Positions 54,633-64,000 of a stretch of 64,000 nucleotides of DNA are shown here, in pieces. Numbering within the stretch: position 1 is the stretch's first letter; every line of letters starts with the position of its first letter. The DNA is taken from positions 248,001 through 312,000 of the forward strand of contig JAXRVH010000001.1 in assembly GCA_034640345.1 (NCBI GenBank). Direction: 5' to 3'. Under the pieces are notes generated by a model. The model did not search any database. It worked only from the letters and a program-made list of their open reading frames with translations, and was not told the DNA's origin. The translations under genes were made by a program, and so were the position numbers. The DNA comes from Drechslera avenae. Its lineage: Eukaryota > Ascomycota > Dothideomycetes > Pleosporales > Pleosporaceae.

Positions 54633-56436
54633 ATGGCCGTCGAGCAACAGTCGGCCACTCGCCCACCAGCTTGCCCTACCTGCATCCTGCGCGGCCATGC
54701 CTCACAGATACACTGCCTCCAGTTCGTGCGTCAGAACAGCTGCTTGTTGACTGGCGACGCAGACGGCCATGTTGTCTACTGGGACCTCAGTACCACACGC
54801 CCACTCGAGGCCTGGAAAGCCCATAATGGTCCCATCCTAGGCCTTGCTCAATGGGGACACGCAGCCATCATAACGTAAGTTCTCGACAAGCATCATCTGT
54901 CCCTTGAAATCCCGTCTGCTCAAGCATTTCCTTGCTTGCTCCCACCTTCAGATCGCCCGAGTGAAGCCTCGTCTATACCTTCCGTCCGGACCCCATGTTG
55001 CTTTTCTTCTTCTTCTTCTTTCTTTTCTTCTCCCTCCAAACATCCATGCCACGCAAATCACCATTGCCCAAATCAAGATAACCCCGTTAACTTGGCCATC
55101 GGGTCCACAGCCACGGCCGAGACAACGCTCTGAGAATATGGCAACTACACCCACGACCAGCTGAAATCACTGAACCTGTCCTCTTGCCCTCGGATCCACT
55201 CAAGGCACGCGAGGACAGCCGAAGGAAGCCATGGCTGCTACACGCCTTTCCCGTCAACACTCTGAACTTTTGTGCTTTCTCCATGTGCCACCAACATGCC
55301 AGTACCGATCTTGCAGTGCGAGATCCTCCCAATGACGCCATCCTCGTAGCCGTCCCGGGTAGAGACGACACAACGATGGAAGTATACCAGTTTCCAGACG
55401 AGCGGCTCAAGATTGTCATTCCTCGAGTGCAAAGCATAGCCACTGGTATGTCTCCAGATGCTTTCGTACTCACCCGGCCTGCCATTCGCCATGTCGTGCA
55501 AGTCAAAGTATGATCCGAGCAACACTGCTGACACGAGCAGGAATGGCCATGGCGGTAAAGCTCGTCCGCCATCAAGCTACGCAGAATATCCTACTTCTCG
55601 CCGGGTATGAGGGTGGCGTCACAGCAGTATTCAAACTTCCAGGGAATTGCACTGGCCCTGGTATAGAAAGTGCCGAGCTGGTATATCTCAGCCAACCCCA
55701 CAGCCAGCCCATCCTGTCACTAGACGCTTCTCCAGACGGCGATTCATATTTTACCTCTTCGGCAGATGCAATGCTTGCCATGCATCGTATACCAACGCTA
55801 CCCAATATCAGCAAAGGTCAAGATAGGTTGGACCATCGAGAAGATGCCGATAGCGACCCGCTGTCGTCTACCTTGAGTGAGCAGGAAGAGTCTATGAACA
55901 ACTCGCCATGGACAGTCTCGCAAGAGGCAGACGTGTCATACACTAAGCTCGAAGAGGATGGCTTGTCAACCCATTTCACAAAGCAACCCATCAACCAAGC
56001 AACGAGAGAGAATCCCAAGCCAAGCGGCTTGCATTCTATGCTCTCATCTAACCAGCCCTTCCAGGCCAAACGTGTTATGCCATCCCAGCCAGTAACTGTA
56101 CAACCACCGTACAAAGTAGTCGACACCAAACATGCCGGTCAGCAATCTCTCCGCGTGCGCTCCGATGGCCGGCTCGTTGTCACTGGTGGCTGGGACGCCC
56201 GTATCAGAATATACAGCAGCAGAACACTCAAAGAGGTCGCAGTTTTGAAATGGCACAAGCAAGGCGTGTATGCAGTCGCCTTTGGTCAAGTTTTGACAGC
56301 GGAAGACCTCATGCCTCAAGAGTATGTAAGGGCGGTCGGGGGACGGCCAGAACAGCGGGAGACACAAATGAAGCTCAAACATTGGGTTGCTGCGGGGGCC
56401 AAAGATGGAAAAATCAGTTTGTGGGAAGTATATTAA
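54633..56436 (+). CDS. ASA1: ASA1-like WD40 protein of the ASTRA complex
   Basis: Exons 54633-54874, 55111-55445 and 55541-56436, with introns of 236 and 95 bp, give 490 residues. WD40-type repeats are seen at the N-terminus (CILRGHASQIHCLQFV, LLTGDADGHVVYWDL, AHNGPILGLAQWG) and at the C-terminus (RLVVTGGWDARIRIYSS, WVAAGAKDGKISLWEVY). HGRDNALRIWQL is restored only by splicing the first intron. A disordered acidic insertion lies between repeats (about residues 285-380). The order matches fungal Asa1 (astra-associated protein 1). In yeast Asa1 belongs to the ASTRA complex with Tra1, Tti1, Tti2, Tel2 and Rvb1/2, linked to stability of PIKK kinases and chromatin factors. No other ASTRA gene is in the window. 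The first intron is the longest in the window. Confidence 0.88.
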
Positions 56437-56916
56437 ACTAAAAGCCATATTAGAGTGACAATGCAGCAACAATTCAACATAATCCCATGTGCATCTTCAA
56501 ACACTTTCATGGGTACATGCGACTTGAGGGGTCAAGACTAATAGTCCTTGGTGCAATGCACAGTGTGGAGGAGCTCGTGGGTTCGCGAATCATGGAACGA
56601 ATCGGAGATGAAGCTGGGCCGGCATGGCTTCCCCCACAAGCCGAGGCACAATGGGCCGGGGAAGTGGGTCTGTCTCAAGCTCGACATTCGCGCATCCATC
56701 GCGCAGGCATCATCTTTCAACGACAACACTTCACGATGCCATGACACTAGTCTTTGAATGTTCCACAGCGAGAGACTGAATACACTGAACGCCCATTATC
56801 CCCAGCTTGCCCCCCCCCCCCCCCCCCCCCCTGACTCCACAAGCGCGTCCTGTTAATGCGCATCCCACGCACCTTTTCCTAAAGGAGACATCCTTTCACT
56901 GGCCGCTTCAAGCACC
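56437..56916. promoter_or_regulatory. ASA1 3' UTR and GPAT promoter, 480 bp
   Basis: Tandem gap with a 22-base C run at 56810-56831, 85 bp before the GPAT ATG. No gene seen. Confidence 0.55.
56810..56831 (+). repeat. poly-C tract upstream of GPAT gene
   Basis: Twenty-two C in a row on the sense strand, the longest homopolymer in the window, 85 bp before the ATG at 56917. Its exact length may be an assembly estimate. Confidence 0.9.
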
Positions 56917-59444
56917 ATGGCCTCCTCAGACGAAAACAGCAAATCCTCTACTCCGCCCTCTCCCACGTCCGAGCAAGCTCCCGATCTCAGCATAACCGCC
57001 GATGACCATGTCTATCTCCACGCAGCCGGTTACAACGAGTCGCCCGACCGAGGCCTCATACACAGCTTCGCCCGCTTCCGCTCCTCGCCCCTCGACTTCT
57101 TGCGCGAAGTTTCCCTGCACTTCTCAGGCACAGGATGGCGGTCTTTTGACAATCACATCGGACAGCCAGAGTTCTACTCGGGCTTCAGCGAGGATATGAA
57201 GGGCCGGGTGCTGAGTAGTCCGATGCTTGTGGCCAAGGTGCGCGAGCTGGCTGAAAAGAGAGTCGAGGTCGAGGCAAGCGAGGGATTGCTAGATGAAGAT
57301 GAAAAGAGGCAGAAGAGGAGGGTGCAGATTGAGGAGTCGCTCATGCAGGTCAGCGAGGGATGGACAGACTCCATGATCTGCAAGATGGAAAGCAAGGCCT
57401 TCATACGAGGCGCATACTACTTCGCCACCCAGCTTCTGACTCGGGCCTATCATCAGGGCGTCCACGTGTCCAGCGAGGAAGTGCTGCGGTTGCGCGCTGT
57501 AGCCGAAAAAGCCGCCAAGAACAAGCAGTCCATCATCTTCCTCCCGTGCCACCGCTCGCACGTCGACTACGTTTCCCTTCAAATAATCTGCTACCGACTG
57601 GGAATCTCGCTTCCAACTGTAGTGGCAGGTGACAATCTCAACTTTCCCGTCGTTGGTTCTTTCCTGCAGCATGCTGGCGCCATGTGGATACGGAGGAGTT
57701 TTGGCGACGATCAGCTCTACATCACGCTGGTGCAGACGTATATCGATACTCTGATGCAGTGTGGGTATAACCTCGAGTGCTTTGTCGAAGGCGGAAGAAG
57801 TCGGACGGGCAAGCTCCTGCCGCCCAAGTTTGGAATCCTGAGTTATATGTTGGAGAGTGTGGCGAGTGGGAGAGTGGAAGATGCCATCATCTGCCCAGTG
57901 TCAACACAGTACGACAAGGTCATCGAGGTCGAGTAGGTCATTCTTTTACTACGAACTAGAATGCAGACCTTCAAAACTAACGACTTAACAGCTCCTACAT
58001 CAGCGAACTTTTAGGCCAGCCAAAACCCAAGGAAAATCTGATGGATTTTCTCTCCGCCTCCTCGGTTCTTTCCCTAAAACTTGGCCGCGTAGACGTCCGT
58101 TTCCACGAGCCATGGTCGCTAAAGACCTTCATCAGTCAGCAACGCGAACGCTTCAGTAAACTACCCCGGCAAATCGATACACAGGAAGATCGACTGCGCC
58201 TGCTCCGAACACTAGGCTACAAAGTTCTGTCTGACATTAACAACGTCTCGGTCGTAATGCCCACTGCCCTCGTCGGCACCGTCCTCCTCACCCTCCGAGG
58301 CCGTGGTGTAGGCAAAACCGAACTCATCCGCCGCGTAGAATGGCTCAGCGACCGCGTGCGCGCACAAGGAGGACGTGTCGCACATTTCGGCAATCTACCT
58401 AGTAGCGTGGTCGTCGACCGGGCGCTCGAGGTGCTAGGACCCGGGCTTGTTGGACTCGTCCCAGGCCTACCAGAAGATACCTTCTACGCCGTCGACCGCT
58501 TCCAACTATCCTTTTACCGAAACATGACCATTCACCTCTTCATCGAGCAAAGTCTCGTCAGTGCGTCGCTCTACACACACGTCAAGCAAGGCGGCGGACC
58601 CGAGTACCAGCGCATGTCGTACGGCGACCTGCGCGCCCAAGTCCACTTCCTCTCGCAGCTCTTCCGCGGCGAATTCATCTTCCCCACAGAAGGGCTCGAC
58701 ACCAATCTCGCCAAAACACTCGCCGGCCTCGAGAAAGACGGCGTCATTGAAATCACGCGGTCGACGACGGACGCCGGTGACGAAGTCGTCGATTACGTCC
58801 AACTCTCCTCTGCCGAGCGCGCCCAGGGGCGAGAAAACTACGACTTCTACTGCTTCCTCATCTGGCCATTTATCGAGGCAGCGTGGCTAGGTGCCATCAG
58901 TCTGATGATGCTCACGCCGCCTTTGTCACAACAAACTTCTACCACCGAAACGCCAATAGAAACACCAGTATCGCCAGCCTGGCTCGACCTCAAAAAAGTC
59001 CAAGACCGCGCACAGCTCCTCGGCAAAACCCTCTATCATCAAGGCGACCTCTCCTACTTTGAAGCCGTAAACAAGGAAACGCTCAAGAATGCCTACACGC
59101 GCTTCCAGCAGGAAGACATGGTGCTCGTTACAAAGCCCAAGGACAAGGCCCCTGCTACTATCCGCTTGGCGGACGAGTGGGTCCCGCAGAGAGGACCAAA
59201 AGGCGCCATCGTGGCGGATGGCGCCTTGTGGCGGTTTGCAGAGCGGATTAGTGCCAGTCGCCGCGAGGGCAAGAACCGGAGAGATGGCGCGACGGTGCAG
59301 ACGAGGGTGCTGGGCTTGGTGGATACTGTGGGCGAGGGCTTATGGGCCGATGCTGTGTTTGATCCGAGTGTGTTGGACAAAGGCGAGGTCGAGGGGGCCA
59401 AGGCGAGGAGTATGCGGAAAAAGGGGAACATGGCAAAGCTTTGA
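56917..59444 (+). CDS. glycerol-3-phosphate acyltransferase, PlsB/GPAM-like
   Basis: Exons 56917-57932 and 57992-59444 with a 59 bp intron (branch AACTAAC) give 822 residues, the size of mitochondrial GPAM and bacterial PlsB. Acyltransferase motifs are in exon 1: block I HRSHVDY near 211, block II with GDNLNFPVVGSFLQHAGAMWIRR, block III FVEGGRSRTGK near 290 and block IV with ICPVSTQYDKVIE just before the intron. The C-terminal region (about 340-820) is the PlsB-type accessory domain. The enzyme uses acyl-CoA and glycerol-3-phosphate (or dihydroxyacetone phosphate in related enzymes) to make lysophosphatidate. It is not related in layout to the ER-type yeast GAT1/GAT2. There is no obvious N-terminal presequence; the N-terminus is acidic and Ser/Pro-rich. 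Peroxisomal DHAPAT-like function is an alternative, but no PTS1 is visible at the end (MAKL is close to, but not a clear, tripeptide). Confidence 0.9.
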
Positions 59445-59809
59445 TTGAGTAAGCGTAGATATCCTCATGTAGTTTCTAATCTTCTTCTTCCTCTTCCTCT
59501 TCCTCTTGCAACGATGACTTGGGTTAGAACTTTTTGTTCATTTGGTAAGAATAAAATAATCTTTCAATTGTAGAAAAGAAACAACGAGGGTATATCGAAT
59601 GTATCCATCTAATTCATGGGCAACGTTCGCTGTCAAAGAAGAAGAGGAAGAAGAAGAGAAGAAAAAACTAAAACTCCGCGCTGATTCATGATTCATAAAA
59701 GCTCGACACTCTGGCTCACAATTCATCCTTGCCTTCTTCTTCTTCTTCTTCTTCTTCATCATCATCATCCATGCCAGCCCTCCATCCTGTCGCCGAAATC
59801 CCCCTTCCT
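59445..59809. other. convergent intergenic, 365 bp, with pyrimidine repeats
   Basis: 3' ends of GPAT and glucoamylase. It contains CTTCTT/CCTCTT runs at about 59479-59507, AGAAGA runs near 59638-59664, and TTC then ATC units at 59733-59770. No gene. Confidence 0.65.
59733..59770. repeat. TTC then ATC trinucleotide repeat
   Basis: About eight TTC units followed directly by about four ATC units on the plus strand, between two convergent genes. Confidence 0.85.
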
Positions 59810-61451
59810 TCATAAAGCCTGGAGCACTTTCCGAGCCCGGACAGCGTGCAGAAAGGCTCCATAACTCCACGTCAAGTCCACAGCACCCCGCATGTATCCC
59901 GTGACGCGGTCAAACTGCTCACTCATGCTGCCTTCGGCATCCACATGCGACTTGACGACTTCAAGAAACTGGTCGGCAGTCACCTGCAAGCGTTCGACGA
60001 CAGAGTGGAAGAGCGCATCCGAGGGACCAAAGGTGCCGACGTTGACGTCGAGAGAAGAAGTGGCGAGAAGGGATTCGTAAAAGAGTAGACCGGTGTCGGT
60101 GATGGTCAAGTTGCCGGCAACTGAGATGTGGGATGCGGTGCGGTACAAGATGTCGGCGGCGCTAGAAGTGCACAGGAACCATGGGTTACCACCACGGTTC
60201 GACGTCCCGTAGCCGTCATATACGTCTTCGGGGTAGCGCCCAATGCCCGTGCCTTCAAAGGATTCCTCGTTGACATTATCCTCATCACCACCATCTTGGT
60301 TCTCATCAGAAGGCCTGCTGTTGATCGGAAAGCGGTCTCGCTGATCGCGGGTCAGGGCGAGCAGGGAGACGAGAATCTCGTCTGACCACGGAGGGTATAC
60401 AGCTTCATGTGCTGATCCCTCGGACGATTGCCCGTGTAGAGAGCCAAGAAGCAATCCGCAGTCCAAACCGCTTCGCTTGCTCCAAAGCGTCTCGACAAGA
60501 TGGCCTTTTTGCGCATTCCAAAACTTGCGCAAGAGATTCTCGATATATCCTGCCTGCTTCTCGTACCACTCAGCTGCGCCAACATCTTCGAATGCCCTTG
60601 CCAGACTGCTACCTTCTCTCAGGCTCTTCGCGCTGACCATCAAGTTGAAGAAATGTAGTCCCTCTACCTCCTCCCAGAGATCAAACGAAGACTGGTTCCA
60701 GAAATGGCTCACATATTCCAAGTCTGCTTTGATGACGCTGCGAGGCGGCATCTCCACAGCATAGAACGGCCCGAAGAAATCGGCGGAGCTGGCGGAGCTC
60801 CAGAGCGAGGGGTGTGAGGTGTTGTATTCACGAAGGTAGTGCATGAGCGTCAGAGCACGCAGAGCCGGGCCATCACGCTGAGGCCTACCCCATGAGCCTG
60901 TGAATGGCTTGCCATCCACCTGAAACTTGGGCTCTCCAAGACCAGACAGGTCGTCGAATGTACCCGACGGGTTTGATGTATGCTGGATATCGCGCTGGAG
61001 AGAAGCGTAAGCGTCAAGGATGGTGGAGAGTGAAGATGCGCGGGAGGAGGATGGGTCTTCAGCGTAGACGTCGACGACAGTGTCCATGGTTATGGCTGCG
61101 TCTCGGACCCCTGTTTTGTTGGTCAACATCGTAACGTGTAAACAACACGTAGGAGTACAAACATTGGAACCAATAATCTGGCGCAGTCTGGCTGGGACTA
61201 GCAATGACTGTGCCATCTGCAACGCCCTTCCCTTTGACATTACTGCCACCCGGTGCGACGTTTGCCAGAAGCTTGTCCAGCGCAATACGCTCTTCCCTTT
61301 CTATCCAGGCATCGAGGGTGTCTTGTAGCGGCTGTTGCTGGGTTTGCGCATGGCTGGCGCCGACAAAGGTACTCAGGCGAGGTAGAGCTGGTATCGAAAA
61401 GGCATAGGAATAATGGACGATGCCCGTGAGGAGGACCAGCTGAGGTAGCAT
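59810..61451 (-). CDS. GH15 glucoamylase without a starch-binding domain
   Basis: Exons 61163-61451 and 59810-61110 with a 52 bp intron give 529 residues. A signal peptide is visible (MLPQLVLLTGIVHYSYAFS). After splicing, GH15 landmarks run in order: DYWFQWVRDAAITMD across the junction, SWGRPQRDGPALRALTLM, the general acid region FDLWEEVEGLHFFNLM, and the general base region SEQFDRVTGYMRGAVDLTWSYGAFL. The enzyme is an exo-acting alpha-1,4-glucosidase releasing glucose from starch, glycogen or maltodextrin. The protein ends right after the catalytic domain (RKVLQAL), so the C-terminal linker and CBM20 of industrial glucoamylases are absent, as in yeast Sga1. A Asp/Glu/Asn-rich loop (DENQDGGDEDNVNEE) lies near residue 370. 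The intron donor is GTTTGT, not GTRNGT, but conservation on both sides supports it. Confidence 0.93.
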
Positions 61452-62505
61452 GGCGGGAGCGCTTAGGTTGACTCACGGAAGACAGGGGGCGGCTCTAAAC
61501 GAAGAGTAGCGCAATTAGCAGCTCGTAAAAGAGAAGGAAAGAGAGGAACAAATAGGGTATCGTGAGAACTAGGTGTTCGCAAGCGATCAAAGACATAAAG
61601 AGCCACCATGGGCCCCCAGGCTTCAGTCCTTCCGCCTCCACGGTCATGCTCCACCTCGGCCATGTTTCTGATCACAACGATGACGGCAAGTCTCGTGCCA
61701 GCGTTAGCGGAGTGCGTGGACGAGTAGGAGGCGGTGGAGATGATGGGGCCGGCGGTGAAAGTCTCGTTTGACGTGCCCGGGTGATGTGTAAAAGGCCACG
61801 CGAGTCAACGCCAGCACGTCACGCGACCCACTCTGGCGGATCCGGGGTAATGCAAGGCACTTTGGCCTCGGTATACGACGCTTGATAAATTGCCCGAATC
61901 GCGCGCAAGTCAAGTTGGCAGTGTTTGACAATTAAAAAGGTTTGGCCGTGGTAAGAAGCTGTTTCGTCAGACCACGATTATCCTGGCGTTCTCGGTATCA
62001 CCTAGGTCAGCCCGAACTGGGTTTCGGTAAGTAGTTGCTTGAGTGGCTGCGGGCAACTCTGCCTGGCCTGGCCTGTCCTGAGGTCAGCTTCCGTGGAACA
62101 GTAAAACCGGCCGAGGCTGTAAGCTTCTACCGTCATGTCGTGCTTGTGAAAGTCGCTTGTTATATTACAGGTTATACTGTAAGATATCCAAGATTGTACG
62201 TGTGTAAGTTGGCAGCCAGTACACCGATCTTCGGATGTACAAGGGGTGCGTACATTCGGTTACATGTGAGTAGCCTCAATGCAGCTCGGCTACTTCCGCT
62301 GTTACCGTCAATCAACTCAACTACCCATCCTCTGTTAGAATATGGACAAATCTCAACGAACGTAGAGCTGTATTGTTTGTTTTATTATTTTCCCCATTGC
62401 CGAATGGAAAGAACTTTGCTTATCGTCCCAGCGCAAACCCTGTCCTTTTTACTGCCGCCGCAATCTATGACGTCGATTTGAGGTTTCAGATTCTTCCTAT
62501 CAGAT
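61452..62505. promoter_or_regulatory. divergent intergenic, 1.05 kb, glucoamylase / SCS-like fusion
   Basis: Both starts face outwards. An open frame at 62035-62481 (+, 148 codons) has no recognisable domain. A CT-rich leader at about 62440-62505 precedes the right-edge gene. Confidence 0.5.
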
Positions 62506-64000
62506 ATGCTTTCACAGCAAGCGCACGGCCTACGCAATACGCTCTGTAGAACCAAGTATCCTGGCTACCGGACACCCCGGTCTTCATTCTCAACATCCCC
62601 CCGGCACAATGGTTATGACTCTACCATCCAAAATCTCAAGATTGGCGCACACACCCGCGTCATCTTCCAAGGTTTCACAGGAAAACAAGCCACTGCGAAT
62701 GCAAAAGAATCGATAGAATGGGGCACCAACGTAGTCGGCGGTGTGAAGCCCAATGGATCTGGAGAGCACCTAGGTTTGCCAGTATTGCCGTCTGTGAGGG
62801 CGGCAATGGAGCAGTTGAAGCCAGATGCTACGGGCATCTACGTGGCTGCACATCAGGCTACTGCTGCGATTGAGGAGGCAATCGAGGCCGAGGTACCACT
62901 TATTGTTGCAGTGGCTGAGCACATTCCACTGCATGATATGATGAGAGTGAGTTGTCACAGTACGCTGTTGCCTTGGGAAGAAAGCTGGCTAATCAGAGTA
63001 GATACATTCCATGCTGCAATCACAATCCAGGTCGCGGCTTATCGGTGCCAACGCACCCGGAATTATCTCAGCTATTGGTCGATGCAGAATCGGGTTCCAG
63101 CCATTGCCCACCTTCTCCCCTGGCCACATTGGCATTGTGGCAAAGTCCGGCACTCTCTCCTATGAGACGGTCGGATCTTTGACCAGAGCTGGCCTCGGCC
63201 AGAGTCTTTGTATTGCTGTCGGGGGTGACGTGTTTGCGGGAACCAATTTTGTCGATGCCTTGAAAGTTTTTGAGCATGACAAAGATACAGAAGCTATCAT
63301 CATCGTTGGTGAACTTGGCGGTACGACCGAAGAGGAGGCAGCGGATTGGATCGTGGATTATAGGAGACGCATCAAGGACCCGAAACCTATCGCAGCAGTC
63401 ATCGGAGGTTTTCAAGCACCGCATGGCAAGGTAATGGGTCATGCTGGTGCATGGGTGGGCTTGGGCGAAGGCACTGCGGAGTCAAAGTACAAGGCATTGG
63501 AAAGAGCTGGTGTCACTATGGTGGATCATCCTGCGAAGTTTGGTGGAGTAATGAAGAATATTTTGGCAAAGTCTGGTCGCAGTGCCAGTAAAATTGTACG
63601 TTGTCCTTGTCAGACCTTATGCCTCATATATATGCTAACTATTTACATTTACAGGAGCAATCGGCAGCTCAACATCGCCGCTCATACCATACTTCTCGCT
63701 TCTCGCGTCGGCCTCGGGTCCCCATCACCGAACCAACACAGTTCTATCAAAGACGCTCCCTCTTCCTCACAGCAGAGCAATCCGCAGCTCTTCTCAAAAC
63801 TCATAACATCCATCCAACACTGCCCCCCGAAGGCTCGCCATCCACACACTACCTCGGAATATCTCCTCACCGCTCCAATCGCTTTCCTTCGATAATCGCA
63901 GCACCTACTGCAAACCCATTGCAACTAAACCAACGCGTCCGTCGCTTCCCTTTTGACTACCGCACAGGCCCAAGCGCTGAAGCTATCGCTGATGCAATCG
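62506..64000 (+). CDS. succinyl-CoA-ligase-like protein, alpha half fused to a second domain (3' end beyond window)
   Basis: Exons 62506-62946, 63002-63595 and 63655 to the edge, with introns of 55 and 59 bp; 460 complete codons are visible and the frame is still open. The N-terminus is a mitochondrial presequence (basic, then RSSFSTSPRHNG). Residues about 43-345 are a near-complete succinyl-CoA synthetase alpha subunit: IFQGFTGKQ, NVVGGVKPNGSGEHLGLPV, DMMRIHSMLQSQSRSRLIG restored by splicing, and VAKSGTLSYETVGSLTRAGLGQS. The phosphohistidine region is MGHAGAWVG. The frame then continues into exon 3, which reads SYHTSRFSRRPRVP, then FLTAEQSAALLKTHNI and SIIAAPTANPLQLNQRVRR, resembling the start of an ATP-grasp beta subunit. 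A fused alpha-beta layout is inferred. Reaction: CoA-thioester and nucleotide interconversion in mitochondria; the substrate may not be succinate. Confidence 0.85.

Noticed and set aside
1..64000. biosynthetic or defence gene cluster
   Set aside because: No polyketide, peptide or terpene synthase, no cluster of oxidoreductases with a transporter, no NLR or heterokaryon-incompatibility gene. The dioxygenase, ADH and Zn2Cys6 factor are far apart or merely adjacent, with no sign of a shared pathway.
1..64000. tRNA genes or transposon remnants
   Set aside because: I scanned the gaps for the T-loop consensus and for terminal repeats and found no convincing case; a tRNAscan-SE and repeat-library search would be decisive.

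Overview
The window is nuclear DNA of a filamentous ascomycete (Pezizomycotina). Gene families and intron style suggest a dothideomycete such as a member of Pleosporales, but the order is inference. Support comes from dense protein genes on both strands and mostly short introns (46-82 bp) with GTRNGT donors and CTRAY-like branch sites. Typical fungal families are present: a Zn2Cys6 factor, a KTR mannosyltransferase, a Git3-like receptor, PPG1, URK1 and ASA1. I saw no rRNA, tRNA, CRISPR array, transposon or secondary-metabolite cluster. Layout, left half: a possible gene start running off the left edge (1-90, -); secreted aspartic protease (460-1815, -); PAT1 decapping activator (3694-6428, -); KTR/KRE2 mannosyltransferase (7143-8458, +); TauD-type dioxygenase (9027-10270, -); small unknown ORF (11429-11857, -); PRP22 helicase (12296-15940, +); MCM6 (16294-19263, +); UDP-glucose 4-epimerase (19679-20940, -); SUN-domain protein (22820-25258, +); ARC1-like tRNA-binding cofactor (25654-27095, with a possible mitochondrial start at 27326, -); ubiquitin C-terminal hydrolase (27781-28643, +); Git3-like GPCR (29048-31056, +); DcpS scavenger decapping enzyme (31159-32197, -). 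Layout, right half: Pol delta small subunit (32727-33411, +); PPS1 dual-specificity phosphatase (35229-37478, +); Pro/Gln/Tyr-rich unknown protein (40160-42181, -); PPG1 phosphatase (42983-44083, +); uridine kinase (44279-45680, -); GID8 (46059-47266, +); alcohol dehydrogenase (48909-50065, +); Zn2Cys6 factor (50684-52847, -); ASA1 (54633-56436, +); glycerol-3-phosphate acyltransferase (56917-59444, +); GH15 glucoamylase (59810-61451, -); and the 5' part of a succinyl-CoA-ligase-like fusion (62506 to right edge, +). Most genes are conserved housekeeping genes with no shared pathway. RNA metabolism recurs (PAT1, DcpS, PRP22, ARC1), as do replication (MCM6, POLD4), phosphatase signalling (PPS1, PPG1) and carbon metabolism (GAL10-type epimerase, URK1, ADH, GPAT, glucoamylase, GID8, the SCS-like fusion). 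They do not form an operon-like system. The points most worth a second look are the mitochondrial-presequence-like N-terminal extension in frame with the ARC1 gene; the alpha-subunit/second-half fusion at the right edge with a transit-peptide-like junction; four stop-free introns of length 3n; a possible ATG-only first coding exon in GID8; and strand-oriented poly-C tracts upstream of several genes. All intron boundaries were read by eye from splice consensus, frame and family conservation; none is confirmed by transcripts.
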